Shown: in pieces, positions 1 to 8,611 of the stretch | How the letters are laid out: the number at the start of each line of letters is the position of its first letter | How positions within the stretch are numbered: position 1 is the stretch's first letter | Source of the DNA: SHLQ01 sp033344795 | Lineage (GTDB): Bacteria; Actinomycetota; Acidimicrobiia; Acidimicrobiales; SHLQ01 | NCBI GenBank assembly: GCA_033344795.1 | Contig: JAWPMS010000001.1 | Location: 4,526,001-4,590,000 of the forward strand | Length of the DNA: 64,000 bases | Direction of reading: 5' to 3' | Position numbers and translations under genes: made by a program | Notes under the pieces: model-generated | The model's input: only the letters and a program-made list of their open reading frames with translations | What the model was told of the DNA's origin: nothing | The model's database searches: none

Positions 1-82
1 GAGCATCCAACTTGGGGCCAGCACGGTGGTGAGCGTCGCAGCGCTCGACTGCCCATGCCGTCCGCGTGAGACGCTCAGCCCA

Positions 83-808
83 CTAACTAGAGAGTGCGTT
101 ATCTAGACGCTCCAAGTCACAACCACTCGCCTCCGGTTGAGAACGGAGAATGAGCATCAATTCTCGAATCGAGGCCTCCACGACCCGCTCTTTGCCGACC
201 GACTCAGAGAACAGCAAAGGCAGTTCTCCATCGTCGACCTCTGCAAGTTGTGCCTCCAACCTCACCGAAGCGTCGGACACATCCCTCGAGATGACTCCGA
301 CTTCACCCATCGCGTCGAACGTGCTTGCGAGCAGCTGCGACACATCCGGTTCCGCTGATCCGGCAAAAGCCCAGCTCTCGAGGTCGCCCCATTGTTCTAT
401 CCCGTCGATCAGACGCTGGAACTCGCCCGAACACGGCCCGGTGAATGCACCTTCAGGAACCACCTCAATGTTGTCTCGATCAGCAATATCGATCGATTGC
501 GTGTCGGAGCTGACCAGCGACAGCACGCCGACGCCCACCACAACAATGAGCGCAGCGGCGACAGCCCAAACCCATCGTCGCAACCTGAGGTTCTCATTGC
601 GCGTCGGGCTCAGCTCCAAGTTCAATACGACGGCTTCCGCGTCGGAGGAGACGGCTTCCACGTCAGAGGAATCGTCAGTCACGAGCAGTGTCGATGAAAC
701 GGTCGTGCGTTCAGTCAACCGTCGCAAGCCGCGGAGGCGCTCCTCCGAGGTCAGCTGGCGCGGGCGGTCTGCTGACGCAAGCAGCTCGCCAATTTCCTGC
801 TCATCCAT
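83..808 (-). CDS. Anti-sigma-factor-like single-pass membrane protein
   Basis: A 241-residue protein with a cytoplasmic N-terminal part, one membrane segment around residues 80-105 (WVWAVAAALIVVVGVGVL) and an extracytoplasmic C-terminal domain with few recognisable motifs. No family is recognised from the sequence itself. Its start ATG at 808 is preceded by AAGGAG six bases upstream and overlaps the stop of the ECF sigma factor gene, so the two are translationally coupled. That arrangement is the usual one for a sigma factor and its membrane anti-sigma partner, which is the reason for the call. No zinc-binding HxxxCxxC anti-sigma motif is visible, so binding to the sigma factor is inference. 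Confidence 0.55.
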   Translation of the reverse strand: MDEQEIGELLASADRPRQLTSEERLRGLRRLTERTTVSSTLLVTDDSSDVEAVSSDAEAVVLNLELSPTRNENLRLRRWVWAVAAALIVVVGVGVLSLVSSDTQSIDIADRDNIEVVPEGAFTGPCSGEFQRLIDGIEQWGDLESWAFAGSAEPDVSQLLASTFDAMGEVGVISRDVSDASVRLEAQLAEVDDGELPLLFSESVGKERVVEASIRELMLILRSQPEASGCDLERLDNALSS

Positions 809-1307
809 CTGTTGCTCCTTCATACGACGCTCGGAAAGCGGCTCGTGCTCTTCCCAGTAGCGACTCAGTCGCCTTGTAGCTCGACCCGATGGCTTCTGCC
901 ACCTCACTTGTGGAGAAGCCGTCCAGATACCGAAGCACGAGGACGGCACGCTGACGGTCTGACATCGCGTTGAGCGCCATCTCGACCCGACCATCCGGAT
1001 CGGTATCGGGCGCGGGTGACGGTTTCGTGGCCTGCGCAAGTTTCGCTAGCCCCTCGCGGGCCGTTCCTTGCCGTCTCCAGTGATCGATCAGTCGCCGCCG
1101 AGCCACCGTTCGCAGCCACGATGCCGTCACCTCGTGGCCCCGTCCCTTCGAGAACAGACCGCTCGCCTGTGCGAATGTCTCGGCCATCAGGTCTTCCGCG
1201 AGAGCTCGACTACCACATCGCAGCAGCAGAAATCCAAAGACGCCGGGCGACTCAGCGTCAAAGAGCGCCGCCAGCCCATCACGCCGGTGAATCATCAGAC
1301 CATCCAT
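801..1307 (-). CDS. ECF-type RNA polymerase sigma factor
   Basis: About 168 residues with the two domains of a group IV sigma factor. Region 2 is around LLRCGSRALAEDLMAETFAQA followed by SWLRTVARRRLIDHWRR. Region 4 near the C-terminus has the helix-turn-helix pattern LDGFSTSEVAEAIGSSYKAT. It should direct RNA polymerase to its own small set of promoters. The start is uncertain: ATG at 1307 or 1295, neither with a strong ribosome site; longer readings to 1583 have no sigma-like sequence at the N-terminus. The stop overlaps the start of the downstream membrane protein, its probable anti-sigma factor. Confidence 0.8.
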   Translation of the reverse strand: MDGLMIHRRDGLAALFDAESPGVFGFLLLRCGSRALAEDLMAETFAQASGLFSKGRGHEVTASWLRTVARRRLIDHWRRQGTAREGLAKLAQATKPSPAPDTDPDGRVEMALNAMSDRQRAVLVLRYLDGFSTSEVAEAIGSSYKATESLLGRARAAFRASYEGATDG

Positions 1308-1425
1308 CGTTCCATCAGTCGTTGCACGCAGTCGAGATCCTTCGCGAGAATTCTCATCGCAGCGAGGGATTCGTTGTCGCCAGTGCGAATGGTCTCGAAA
1401 AGCGACCGAGTGACAAGGATCCAAG

Positions 1426-2877
1426 ATGATGCCGGACCACAGCCAGAACAGCCCTACCCATCTACTCAGTGCGCGGCATTTGGTTCTTGCGCTGGTGATC
1501 GTGATATCGGCGTGTGGCTCTTCGACATCGACGTCTCCTGCGAGTGATCTCGACGTGTCCCCATCCACGACCTCTTCAGACACAATTGGCTCGACGAGCT
1601 CGTCGAGTCAATTGTCGAGCACGACCACCGGCGCCCCATCGGTCACGATCGACGAGGGCACCATGATCTCTGCCGTTGTCGCCGGCGCCACAAGCGTCGA
1701 CCAGTGGACACTCGAGCCAGGCACGTGGACCTCGACGGCGTTCTCGACACCGGTGACGTGGACTTCCTCGATGGAGTTGCAGCTCATGCGCGAGGCGGCC
1801 GGCTTCAGCCAGGTTCGATCTGGCAACACGTCCCTCATGATTCTCGACGTCGAGCGTGTGGCTGACGCCCAAGGTTGGAGCGCGTATTCCGGGCTCGACC
1901 CCGACCAGCTCGCATCTCGCACTGGAGTCACCGTGGTCGACCGCGGAACGGTCGCGGGCCGAGCCACCCAGGTCGAGTGGGCCGACTTCACAATCGACAG
2001 CGGTCAGCTTCCCGAAGGTTGGCCATGCGAGTACGCCCCCGAGGCCACCTGTCACTACGGCCTCGCATCGTCCGGGTTCAGTCTGGATCTGCCACTCGAC
2101 ACGATCATTCGCTGGGCGGATGCAACGGTGGACGATGCCGTGCTGTCGTTCATCACCTTCGGTGATCGCGACTCGACCGGGCCCATGGCCGAAGAGGTAC
2201 TCAATATGGCATCGTCCGCTCAGGTTGGTGCGACGGTCTCCGAAGACGGCATGTCGTTCATCTCGACCATTGGCAACAGGGTGAGTTCGTTCGCGTCCGG
2301 AACGTACACCGGCCGCGTCGCTGACACGCTTCTGACGTTCGACTTCGACACCGACGTCGACGATTGGCACGTGAACTTCGCCGGATTCCGCACGCTGGGT
2401 TTCTCAAGCACCGAGCCAGCCGCGTCGCTGTTCATCATCGAGTTCTCCGGTTTGATCGATCCAGCGGCTGCACAGGTCCCCCCACCCGACTTTCCCGAAC
2501 CGACTCTCGGGGTCACTCCGACTGATGTCGAGGGCGTGGAGGAGTGGCTGGGTCAGATGGTGTCGATTGTCGACTCGGGCGACATCGAACTCGGTGGACT
2601 CTCAGCGCGATGGTGGGATGTAACGGTTGACGAGTCGGTGGCCAGCTCTCGGTGCGGTCTGGAACGCGACTTCAACCCGGACGCTCAATGTGTGACTTTT
2701 CTTGCCAACGAGTTGGCGTTCGGCCAACCTTCTTCGTCTGAGGGCCGAGTCTTTTACGTGCCAGATGCCAATCTCTGGCTGCAGCTACAACCACAAGATC
2801 CGTCTGGGCTCGTGACGTTGGAGGATGCGATCGTGCTGACAGCTCCCCTGATCGATGCGCTCACGATCCACTCGTAG
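1426..2877 (+). CDS. Secreted lipoprotein of unknown function
   Basis: A 483-residue protein with a signal peptide ending in the lipobox VISAC (lipidated Cys about residue 30), then a Ser/Thr-rich linker and a large extracellular part. The body contains an apparent repetition: two stretches with a WA/WWDV-type core followed by paired cysteines (CEYAPEATCHY near residue 205 and CGLERDFNPDAQC near 412). This suggests two related domains, but no known family is recognised. It is divergent from the sigma factor operon at 801-1307 and convergent with the ABC exporter operon. Start ATG at 1426 (a second ATG follows immediately). Confidence 0.7.
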   Translation: MMPDHSQNSPTHLLSARHLVLALVIVISACGSSTSTSPASDLDVSPSTTSSDTIGSTSSSSQLSSTTTGAPSVTIDEGTMISAVVAGATSVDQWTLEPGTWTSTAFSTPVTWTSSMELQLMREAAGFSQVRSGNTSLMILDVERVADAQGWSAYSGLDPDQLASRTGVTVVDRGTVAGRATQVEWADFTIDSGQLPEGWPCEYAPEATCHYGLASSGFSLDLPLDTIIRWADATVDDAVLSFITFGDRDSTGPMAEEVLNMASSAQVGATVSEDGMSFISTIGNRVSSFASGTYTGRVADTLLTFDFDTDVDDWHVNFAGFRTLGFSSTEPAASLFIIEFSGLIDPAAAQVPPPDFPEPTLGVTPTDVEGVEEWLGQMVSIVDSGDIELGGLSARWWDVTVDESVASSRCGLERDFNPDAQCVTFLANELAFGQPSSSEGRVFYVPDANLWLQLQPQDPSGLVTLEDAIVLTAPLIDALTIHS

Positions 2878-2886
2878 CGTTCCCCA

Positions 2887-3741
2887 CTACACCGCAGCCC
2901 CGACCACGGTGAGATAGCCGTCCTCGAGTGTTGGCGCCACGAGCTCGGCACCTGGTGGCGCTGGCTCCGAGCCGAGGATGCGATAGCGCCCGTCGGCTTG
3001 TCGCCACGAGGCTCGAGCCCACGCTGGCGCTGCGTCGGCTTGCACCCACGTACGACCCGTGGCGGCGCGGGCCAAAGCATCGGGTGACCCCACGAAACAC
3101 ACCGAACCCTCATCCAGCACCACGATCGTGTCGCAGACCGCGGCCTCGTCGGTGAGGTGCGTCGACATCAACACCGTGGCCTCGGTGCGGCGCTGGGCAA
3201 CGAGGTCGCGGATTCGAAACCGCTCATCAGGGTCGACACCGGCTGCCGGTTCGTCGAGCACAATCAACGACGGCTGACCGAGCAAAGCCTGGGCCAACCC
3301 AAGACGCTGCTTCATACCACCCGACAACGAACCCACCGTGTCGTGCGCACGATCACGCAAGCCCACCAGATCGAGCACGTGAAACACCCACTGCCGCCGG
3401 CGACGGTCGTCGTCGATGTTCTTGAGTACGGCGATGTAGTCGAGCGCGTCGAACACCCTCGCCGACAACGCGAAGCTCACCTGCTGGGGCTGATACCCGA
3501 GCCGGCGCCTCACCTCGATGCGATCGGACTCATGCGCTGGGTCGAGACCATCGATCAGCAGCGACCCACTGTCGGGCCGAACCACGGTGGCCACACAACG
3601 CAGCAACGTCGTCTTGCCTGCACCATTCGGTCCGAGGACAGCGATGAGACCACCCTGCACAGCCAGGTCGACCCCCGCCAACGCGGGGCGTTTGCCGAAG
3701 TTCTTCACCAGGTCGGTGCCGAGGATCTGCGTGGCGGTCAC
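2887..3741 (-). CDS. ABC transporter ATP-binding protein (exporter type)
   Basis: A 284-residue nucleotide-binding subunit. Walker A is GPNGAGKT (residues 37-44), the Q-loop is at Q84-Q87, the signature is LSGGM (about 139) and Walker B is LIVLDEP, followed by the switch His in STHLTDE. This is the CcmA/NatA-like group that pairs with a separate multi-pass permease. It follows the permease gene at 3738-4448 with a 4-bp overlap, so the two make one transporter, and the pair lies downstream of an ECF sigma gene. Substrate is unknown; drug or lipid export is typical for this group. Confidence 0.88.
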   Translation of the reverse strand: MTATQILGTDLVKNFGKRPALAGVDLAVQGGLIAVLGPNGAGKTTLLRCVATVVRPDSGSLLIDGLDPAHESDRIEVRRRLGYQPQQVSFALSARVFDALDYIAVLKNIDDDRRRRQWVFHVLDLVGLRDRAHDTVGSLSGGMKQRLGLAQALLGQPSLIVLDEPAAGVDPDERFRIRDLVAQRRTEATVLMSTHLTDEAAVCDTIVVLDEGSVCFVGSPDALARAATGRTWVQADAAPAWARASWRQADGRYRILGSEPAPPGAELVAPTLEDGYLTVVGAAV

Positions 3742-4448
3742 AGCCGCACTGCCAACAGGTCGAAGCGGTCACGTCGTTGCCACAACACTGCGAAGGCCGC
3801 CGCCGCACCGAAGAGGTACAACACCTGCGCTGGGGCGGTGAACGCTGCCAGCCGGTCGCTCGCGGCGCCGTTCACCACGAGCAGAAACACCAGCCACATA
3901 CCTGTGGTGACAGCCGCGGCCTTGCGGGGCGACAGCCAGGTCGAAACGGCGAGCGAGGTAAACGTGAGAGCGAACGACGGCAACAACCACGCCACGGCCC
4001 AGAAGCCAGCGGCCGGGTTCAACACCGCAGCGAAGGTCAGCAGCAATGCAGACACGATCAGGATCACGGCCGCACGGGTGAGCACGAGGGTCAGACCTCG
4101 CATGGGGGTCGCCACGCCGATCTCGTGGCTCGGATCTGCCTCGACCCCATACGCGAACGACACGCCCAGCACCGGAATCAACGGCGCCAACGCCAGGAAG
4201 CCAAGGATGTTGTCGGCATTGGTAGCCGTGTCGCCCGCAATCAGCGCAACGAACATCACCACGGCGACCGCCACGAACCATGCCCGACGCAGGCCGGGGG
4301 TCGCAAGCGCCACACGGGTCAGGCGTGGCGCCAACCCGAGTCGACGCACCAACCGCTCGAGTCGGCTCGCCGCAGGAACGTCGAGCTCGACCGTGATGGC
4401 TTGCCAGTTTCGCTCGAGGCGAGCGGGATCAATGAGTGGAGTACTCAT
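3738..4448 (-). CDS. ABC-2-like multi-pass membrane permease
   Basis: A 236-residue protein with about six hydrophobic segments (for example FVAVAVVMFVALIAG, AAVILIVSALLLTFAAVL, GMWLVFLLVVNG) after a soluble N-terminus of about 60 residues. No motif defines a subfamily. Its ATG at 4448 overlaps the stop of the sigma factor gene (ATGA), and its stop overlaps the start of the ATPase gene, so sigma factor, permease and ATPase are co-translated. The role as membrane half of an exporter is inferred from this context. Confidence 0.7.
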   Translation of the reverse strand: MSTPLIDPARLERNWQAITVELDVPAASRLERLVRRLGLAPRLTRVALATPGLRRAWFVAVAVVMFVALIAGDTATNADNILGFLALAPLIPVLGVSFAYGVEADPSHEIGVATPMRGLTLVLTRAAVILIVSALLLTFAAVLNPAAGFWAVAWLLPSFALTFTSLAVSTWLSPRKAAAVTTGMWLVFLLVVNGAASDRLAAFTAPAQVLYLFGAAAAFAVLWQRRDRFDLLAVRL

Positions 4449-4975
4449 GTCAGGATCTCCTGAAGTTGGGTGCGGGCCCGCATCATCCGGGTCTTCACCG
4501 TGCCTTGCGGAACACCGAGCAAACGGGCCGCTTCTTTCGTGCTGAGACCATCGATCGCCGTGGCGACCATGACGGCCTGAAGGTCTGGTTCGAGCTGACG
4601 CAGCGCAGCTGGCAGCGGGCCATGGGCACCGCTCGATACAAACGTCTCTTCGAAACTCACCGCGCCCTCGGTGATGGTGTCGGGGGCGACGGGGACTGCG
4701 CGCGTCTTGCGCATCTGGTCGATCAACTTGCGAATGGCGATGCCCCACAACCACGCCGCCACCGCACCCTGCCCCTTGTAGTTGCCGGGTTTCTTCCACA
4801 CAGCAACAAACGTGTCTTGGATGGCGATGTCGACCATGTCCTCATCGGAACAACGGGTCTGCAAGCGCTGGGTCAACCAGAGGGCGTTGCGACGATAGAG
4901 CTGCTCGAGCGCGCTCCTGTCTTGGCGCGCGATGCGAGCCAGCAGCGCTTCGTCCTCACCGCGTTGTTCGTCCAT
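4445..4975 (-). CDS. ECF-type RNA polymerase sigma factor
   Basis: About 176 residues. Region 2 includes LYRRNALWLTQRLQ and the aromatic-rich AVAAWLWGIAIRKLIDQMRK. Region 4 has GLSTKEAARLLGVPQGTVKTR, a canonical SigJ/RpoE-type helix-turn-helix. The chosen ATG at 4975 starts MDEQRGEDEALL; an upstream TTG at 5002 is possible, and neither has a good ribosome site. It is the first gene of an operon with an ABC exporter, so the sigma factor may control its own operon, perhaps in response to envelope or drug stress (inference). No anti-sigma gene adjoins it. Confidence 0.82.
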   Translation of the reverse strand: MDEQRGEDEALLARIARQDRSALEQLYRRNALWLTQRLQTRCSDEDMVDIAIQDTFVAVWKKPGNYKGQGAVAAWLWGIAIRKLIDQMRKTRAVPVAPDTITEGAVSFEETFVSSGAHGPLPAALRQLEPDLQAVMVATAIDGLSTKEAARLLGVPQGTVKTRMMRARTQLQEILT

Positions 4976-5188
4976 CACATCTCTGTCGTGTCGGCGAACC
5001 AAAACGGTTCACGCATCGCACATCTTTCCTTGGGCCCATCATTTCGCATAGTGCCCATCGGCGGCGGAACGGCTGGAAGTAGGCCAAACGACCTACTTGT
5101 TCGGCGCAGTCGTTTCCTGCCTGTCAGATGCCCTCTGTATGGTCGGTTGTGCCTCGTGGAACGGCCGGTTCCTCCGTCGATCTCCCTC

Positions 5189-5208
5189 TGCATGCAGAAT
5201 GCATGCAT
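5189..5208. promoter_or_regulatory. Direct/inverted TGCATGCA repeat, candidate VapB operator
   Basis: Two copies of the self-complementary octamer TGCATGCA separated by three bases, ending about 10-20 bp before the vapB start. VapBC complexes normally repress their own promoter by binding palindromes in this position. Confidence 0.45.
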
Positions 5209-5218
5209 CACAGGTATT

Positions 5219-5461
5219 ATGATATTCATGCCCGCCGTCACCATCCGCGACGTACCCGACGAGACCCGCAACGTGCTTGCCGCTCGAGCAGCCAGGAACG
5301 GTCAATCGCTCCAGGAGTTCCTCCGTGGCGCGCTCATGCAACTGGCTGACCAACCAGACCTCCACGAACTGTTCGATGAGGTGCGGGCTCGCAAGAACGC
5401 AGCCGGTTCCCAGATCGGCACCGAAACAATCGTCGACGCCGTCCATGGCGACCGGCCATGA
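5219..5461 (+). CDS. vapB: VapB-type antitoxin (ribbon-helix-helix)
   Basis: A 77-80 residue protein. The N-terminal PAVTIRDVPDETRNVLAARA is the Arc/FitA-like ribbon-helix-helix, and the C-terminal part is the flexible toxin-binding tail. It should neutralise the adjacent PIN-domain RNase and bind the promoter. Starts at ATG 5219 or ATG 5228 are both possible; the family N-terminus fits 5228 better. The stop overlaps the vapC start by ATGA, the usual stoichiometry-setting coupling in toxin-antitoxin operons. Confidence 0.85.
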   Translation: MIFMPAVTIRDVPDETRNVLAARAARNGQSLQEFLRGALMQLADQPDLHELFDEVRARKNAAGSQIGTETIVDAVHGDRP

Positions 5462-5853
5462 CAATCGTCGTCGACGCATCAACCGTCGTCGCTGCACTCG
5501 TCGACAACAGCGCCGAGGGGCGATGGGCCGAGGAACAGCTACGAAACGCAACCCAACTGATCGCTCCCGCCCACATGCATATCGAGGCGGCCAATGCGCT
5601 CCGTCGGCTCGAAGCAAGTGGTCATATCGACGCCACTACGGCCAACATCGCCTTCACCGACCTGCAACGTCTTCCCGTACTCCCGATGGCCTTCGGTGTC
5701 ATCGGCGATCGAGTCTGGAGCCTGCGCAACAACCTGACGAGCTACGACGCCGCCTACGTTGCGACCGCCGAACTGGTCAACGCTTCACTCGCAACGCTCG
5801 ATCGCCGGCTTTCGAACGCACCCGGCACACGGTGCGCCTTTCTCACTCCATAA
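5458..5853 (+). CDS. vapC: VapC-type PIN-domain ribonuclease toxin
   Basis: A 131-residue PIN-domain protein. The acidic catalytic residues are visible: Asp in VVDAST near residue 6, Glu in HIEAANAL near 43, Asp in TSYDAAYVA near 99 and Asp in ATLDRRL near 117. VapC toxins cleave RNA (often tRNA or rRNA) with Mg2+ and are held inactive by VapB. The length is typical for the family and all key acids are present, so the toxin looks intact. Confidence 0.9.
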   Translation: MTIVVDASTVVAALVDNSAEGRWAEEQLRNATQLIAPAHMHIEAANALRRLEASGHIDATTANIAFTDLQRLPVLPMAFGVIGDRVWSLRNNLTSYDAAYVATAELVNASLATLDRRLSNAPGTRCAFLTP

Positions 5854-5875
5854 CGTTCCGACGAATAGCCGAAAC

Positions 5876-6406
5876 TCACTCGTCCCAGAACTCACACGTA
5901 CCCATCCGCCGTTCCTGCGCCCGCCCACCGCAGTTCTCGGCGATCTGTTCTTCGACGCTGTCAATGGGAGACGCCAGCCAGAGGTCGTCGCACGCGGCAT
6001 TGTCGCCACCCTCACACGAGGTGACGAGGGCGCCAAGATCAGCGTCGACGCTGTCGTTGAACGCAATCGCGCCATCGGAATCGAAGTCCTCGAACGCCTC
6101 TGCCATGTCGGCCTCGAGCTCGGCGAAACCTTCGCTGAACATCTCGTTGAAGATCTCCTCGAGACAACCAGCCATGGCGAGCTCTGCGTCGGCCGGGATG
6201 TCGCTGCTCGGAGACATACCCTCGACATCATCGAGGTCGATGCCTGCGTCCTCGAACGACGTGATGATGCAGTCGGCCGAGGTTTCGCTCATCCCCTCGG
6301 CGAGTAGGTCGGAACGAAGATCGTCCTCTGGTGACGAGCATCCCGTGGCGAGAAGGGCGATGGCGATGGCCAGCCCGGCGGCGTGGACAAATCGAGGAGT
6401 GTTCAT
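5876..6406 (-). CDS. Small acidic lipoprotein, unknown function
   Basis: A 176-residue protein starting MNTPRF with a signal peptide and lipobox ATGC (Cys 23). The mature part is very acidic and has four cysteines in two loosely similar stretches (SADCIITSFEDAGI and ELAMAGCLEEIF; then TSCEGGDNAACDDLW). The LLAEGMSETSADC motif resembles small actinobacterial lipoproteins of unknown role. The CDD-like segment after the second half (NAACDDLW) recurs in such proteins. Function is not known. Confidence 0.65.
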   Translation of the reverse strand: MNTPRFVHAAGLAIAIALLATGCSSPEDDLRSDLLAEGMSETSADCIITSFEDAGIDLDDVEGMSPSSDIPADAELAMAGCLEEIFNEMFSEGFAELEADMAEAFEDFDSDGAIAFNDSVDADLGALVTSCEGGDNAACDDLWLASPIDSVEEQIAENCGGRAQERRMGTCEFWDE

Positions 6407-6545
6407 GCACTCGTAGTTCGACGCGCCCAAGAAACGACTTGAGCCTGCCCGCACATCTCAACTGCGGATCGACCCTCACCTAGGCCGAACGGCCCAAATC
6501 AGCGTTCTCGTGAACCGGTCGACCATCTCGCCACGACAGAGGGGC

Positions 6546-7730
6546 ATGACTGACACACTCACCCCTCCCTCCGCCGGAGATGAGCCGAGCTTCCGCTGGG
6601 ACTCCGCCCCGACGACCCCACCTCTCCCCCACGCACTCGTCCCGCCACCCGCGCCGGACGCCGTGCAGACCACCCCTCCACCACCGCAACCGCCCGAGAC
6701 ATCGAAGCTCCGCCGTGGTCTCGGCATTCTTGGCCACATCCTCTTCGTGGCCGGAGGTGTAGCGCTCTCCTTGCAGATCGATAGCGGCGTCATGACCGCC
6801 GTCGTGGTCCTCTTTGTGATCCTCGCCCCATTCGAAAAGCTCTATCCCCGCCAGAAGGGCCAGAAGTGGCGCCGGCCGCTGGCCGCCAACGACATCAGCT
6901 TCGCGCTGATGAACCCGCTGTTGAGCGTCGTTGGTGGCATCGCCTTCATCGGCATCGGCGCCCTGAGCTTGTTCTGGCTCCCCGGCCTCGCGTTCCGCCC
7001 ACTGGTCGCCATGATCCCCGGCTGGGCCTTGCCGATCGTCGCGTTCGCCCTCTTCGACTTCCTCGGCTACTGGACGCACCGCTGGGCCCACGAGGTGCCG
7101 TTCCTGTGGCGCTTCCACGCCGTGCACCACTCGCCCGAACACATGGACTGGGTCAGCGGTTTCCGCATCCACCCCTTCGACGGCGTGCTCATCGGCCCGG
7201 CTGTGCTGTTCCTGCTCGCCGCTGGCTTCGATGCCGAACTCACCGGTGTGCTGGCCATCGTGCAGATCGTCCTCGGCCTGTTCTTCCACGCCAACGTTCG
7301 AGTTCGCTGGCGTCGCCTCGACAAGTTCCTCGCCAACCCCGAGTTCCACCACTGGCACCACGCCAACGAAGCCGACTCCATCGGCCACAACTACGCCCCA
7401 GGGCTGCCCCTGTGGGATCTCGCCTTCGGCACGTTCTTCATGCCCAACCATAAAACCGGACGGCGCCCGCAGCACTACGGCATCGACGAGTACCTCCCCC
7501 GGAACATGGTCGGCCAGCTCAGCTACCCACTACGCGGCTCGCGGCAGTACGTGAGCCTGTGGCGTCACCCGATCAAGGCCACCAAGCTCGGTTACCGCGG
7601 CGTGCGAAAACTGCTGGGCGACGTGTGGGCCACGACCCGCCGCCCCACCCACTCGGTGCGCCGCGAGACCGTGCCCGGTTCGTTCTCGACCAACTCGAGC
7701 CTCTTCGACAAGACACCTGCTGATGCATAG
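6546..7730 (+). CDS. Sterol desaturase / fatty acid hydroxylase superfamily membrane protein
   Basis: A 394-residue integral membrane di-iron protein. After a proline-rich cytoplasmic N-terminus of about 50 residues there are several membrane segments. The histidine boxes of the superfamily are present: HRWAH (178-182), HAVHH (191-195) and HHWHH (268-272). Members use O2 to hydroxylate or desaturate lipids, sterols or carotenoids. The substrate cannot be told from sequence. ATG 6546 follows an AGAGGGG ribosome site and gives a better start than upstream options. It stands alone. Confidence 0.87.
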   Translation: MTDTLTPPSAGDEPSFRWDSAPTTPPLPHALVPPPAPDAVQTTPPPPQPPETSKLRRGLGILGHILFVAGGVALSLQIDSGVMTAVVVLFVILAPFEKLYPRQKGQKWRRPLAANDISFALMNPLLSVVGGIAFIGIGALSLFWLPGLAFRPLVAMIPGWALPIVAFALFDFLGYWTHRWAHEVPFLWRFHAVHHSPEHMDWVSGFRIHPFDGVLIGPAVLFLLAAGFDAELTGVLAIVQIVLGLFFHANVRVRWRRLDKFLANPEFHHWHHANEADSIGHNYAPGLPLWDLAFGTFFMPNHKTGRRPQHYGIDEYLPRNMVGQLSYPLRGSRQYVSLWRHPIKATKLGYRGVRKLLGDVWATTRRPTHSVRRETVPGSFSTNSSLFDKTPADA

Positions 7731-7764
7731 GACCGTTGTCACACCCCAGCGCGAGGCTCGTGAC

Positions 7765-8241
7765 ATGTGCATGACATGTGATGGATACACCGAAGAAGAA
7801 CAACACCGTTGGCGCGAACTCACCATCCTCACGAATGGTTGGGCAGTCCTCGGCGTCGAACCAACTGACCCTCACGACCCATTCGGCGGCTGGGCGTTCA
7901 CCATCGGAGCGACCGAGAGCTTCGGCCTGCAAGAGTTCATCATCACCGACCGACCGTGGGCTGAAGCTGGTCACGTCTTGAACTGGGTGATCGAGAAGCT
8001 GCGAGACGGCGGCACGATGGCCGATCTCGAAGCCGACCAAATTCTCTGGCAGCCGGTGCACGACGACCACCTCCGCACCGACCTATTCAACCAGTTCCAC
8101 TGGCACTACGACGAATGGCCACGACCAGGGCAGGTCATTCAACTCTTCCCGTCTTCCCACGACACCTGCGCCACATGTGTCAAAGATGCGAGCGTCGACC
8201 TGTCGGATTCGACCTCCCGGGTCGACCAGAACCGCCTCTAG
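7765..8241 (+). CDS. DUF4262 domain protein, copy 1
   Basis: A 158-residue protein with the DUF4262 pattern: an N-terminal MCMTC, a central segment WAFTIGATESFGLQEFIITD, and a C-terminal HDTCATC. The paired cysteines at both ends could bind a metal. The function of the family is not known. A clear paralogue lies at 9033-9623, and the two copies flank a VapBC module. Start ATG at 7765 keeps the CxxC at the extreme N-terminus as in relatives. Confidence 0.75.
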   Translation: MCMTCDGYTEEEQHRWRELTILTNGWAVLGVEPTDPHDPFGGWAFTIGATESFGLQEFIITDRPWAEAGHVLNWVIEKLRDGGTMADLEADQILWQPVHDDHLRTDLFNQFHWHYDEWPRPGQVIQLFPSSHDTCATCVKDASVDLSDSTSRVDQNRL

Positions 8242-8281
8242 CCAGCGGCCACTCGACCGAAAGGGATTGCTTGTGGCTGGA

Positions 8282-8305
8282 GTAATACGATCGTATGATG
8301 ATTAC
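8282..8305. promoter_or_regulatory. Palindrome upstream of second vapB, candidate operator
   Basis: ATACGATCGTAT (8285-8296) is a perfect 12-bp palindrome inside a wider GTAAT...ATTAC inverted repeat, 31 bp before the antitoxin start at 8327. Position and symmetry suit autoregulation by the antitoxin. Confidence 0.45.
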
Positions 8306-8326
8306 AAGCTAGGCGTAGGACGCTCG

Positions 8327-8611
8327 ATGACCAAGAATAAGCAACGTCTGACCATCACCGTCGACCCGCGGCTCGCCGACGCTGGACAGCAAGCAGTCGC
8401 GGACGGCAAAGCCGACTCCGTGAGCGGCTGGATCAGCGACGCAATCGAAGAGAAGATCGACCGAGATCGCAAACTCGAACACTTGGCAGCTGCGATCGCC
8501 GACTTCGAAGCGGAGTACGGCGGCATCACCGAAGAGGAGATCGCTGCGCAGCTACGTGCCGACCGAACCAAAGCGACCGTGGTGCGCGGCGCAGCGGCCA
8601 CGTCTGCATGA
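8327..8611 (+). CDS. vapB: Antitoxin of a VapBC-type pair
   Basis: A 94-residue protein with a short N-terminal strand (KQRLTITVDPRLADAGQQAV) compatible with a ribbon-helix-helix fold and an acidic helical C-terminus. It is not closely similar to the antitoxin at 5219. The stop overlaps the toxin ATG (ATGA). ATG 8327 is chosen because AGGA lies 8 bp upstream and the palindrome at 8282-8305 then falls in the promoter. Confidence 0.78.
   Translation: MTKNKQRLTITVDPRLADAGQQAVADGKADSVSGWISDAIEEKIDRDRKLEHLAAAIADFEAEYGGITEEEIAAQLRADRTKATVVRGAAATSA

Noticed and set aside
3157..4545. Long open frame on the plus strand opposite the ABC exporter genes
   Set aside because: It is antisense to strongly recognised ATPase and permease genes and has Arg/His/Ala-rich composition typical of high-GC shadow frames.
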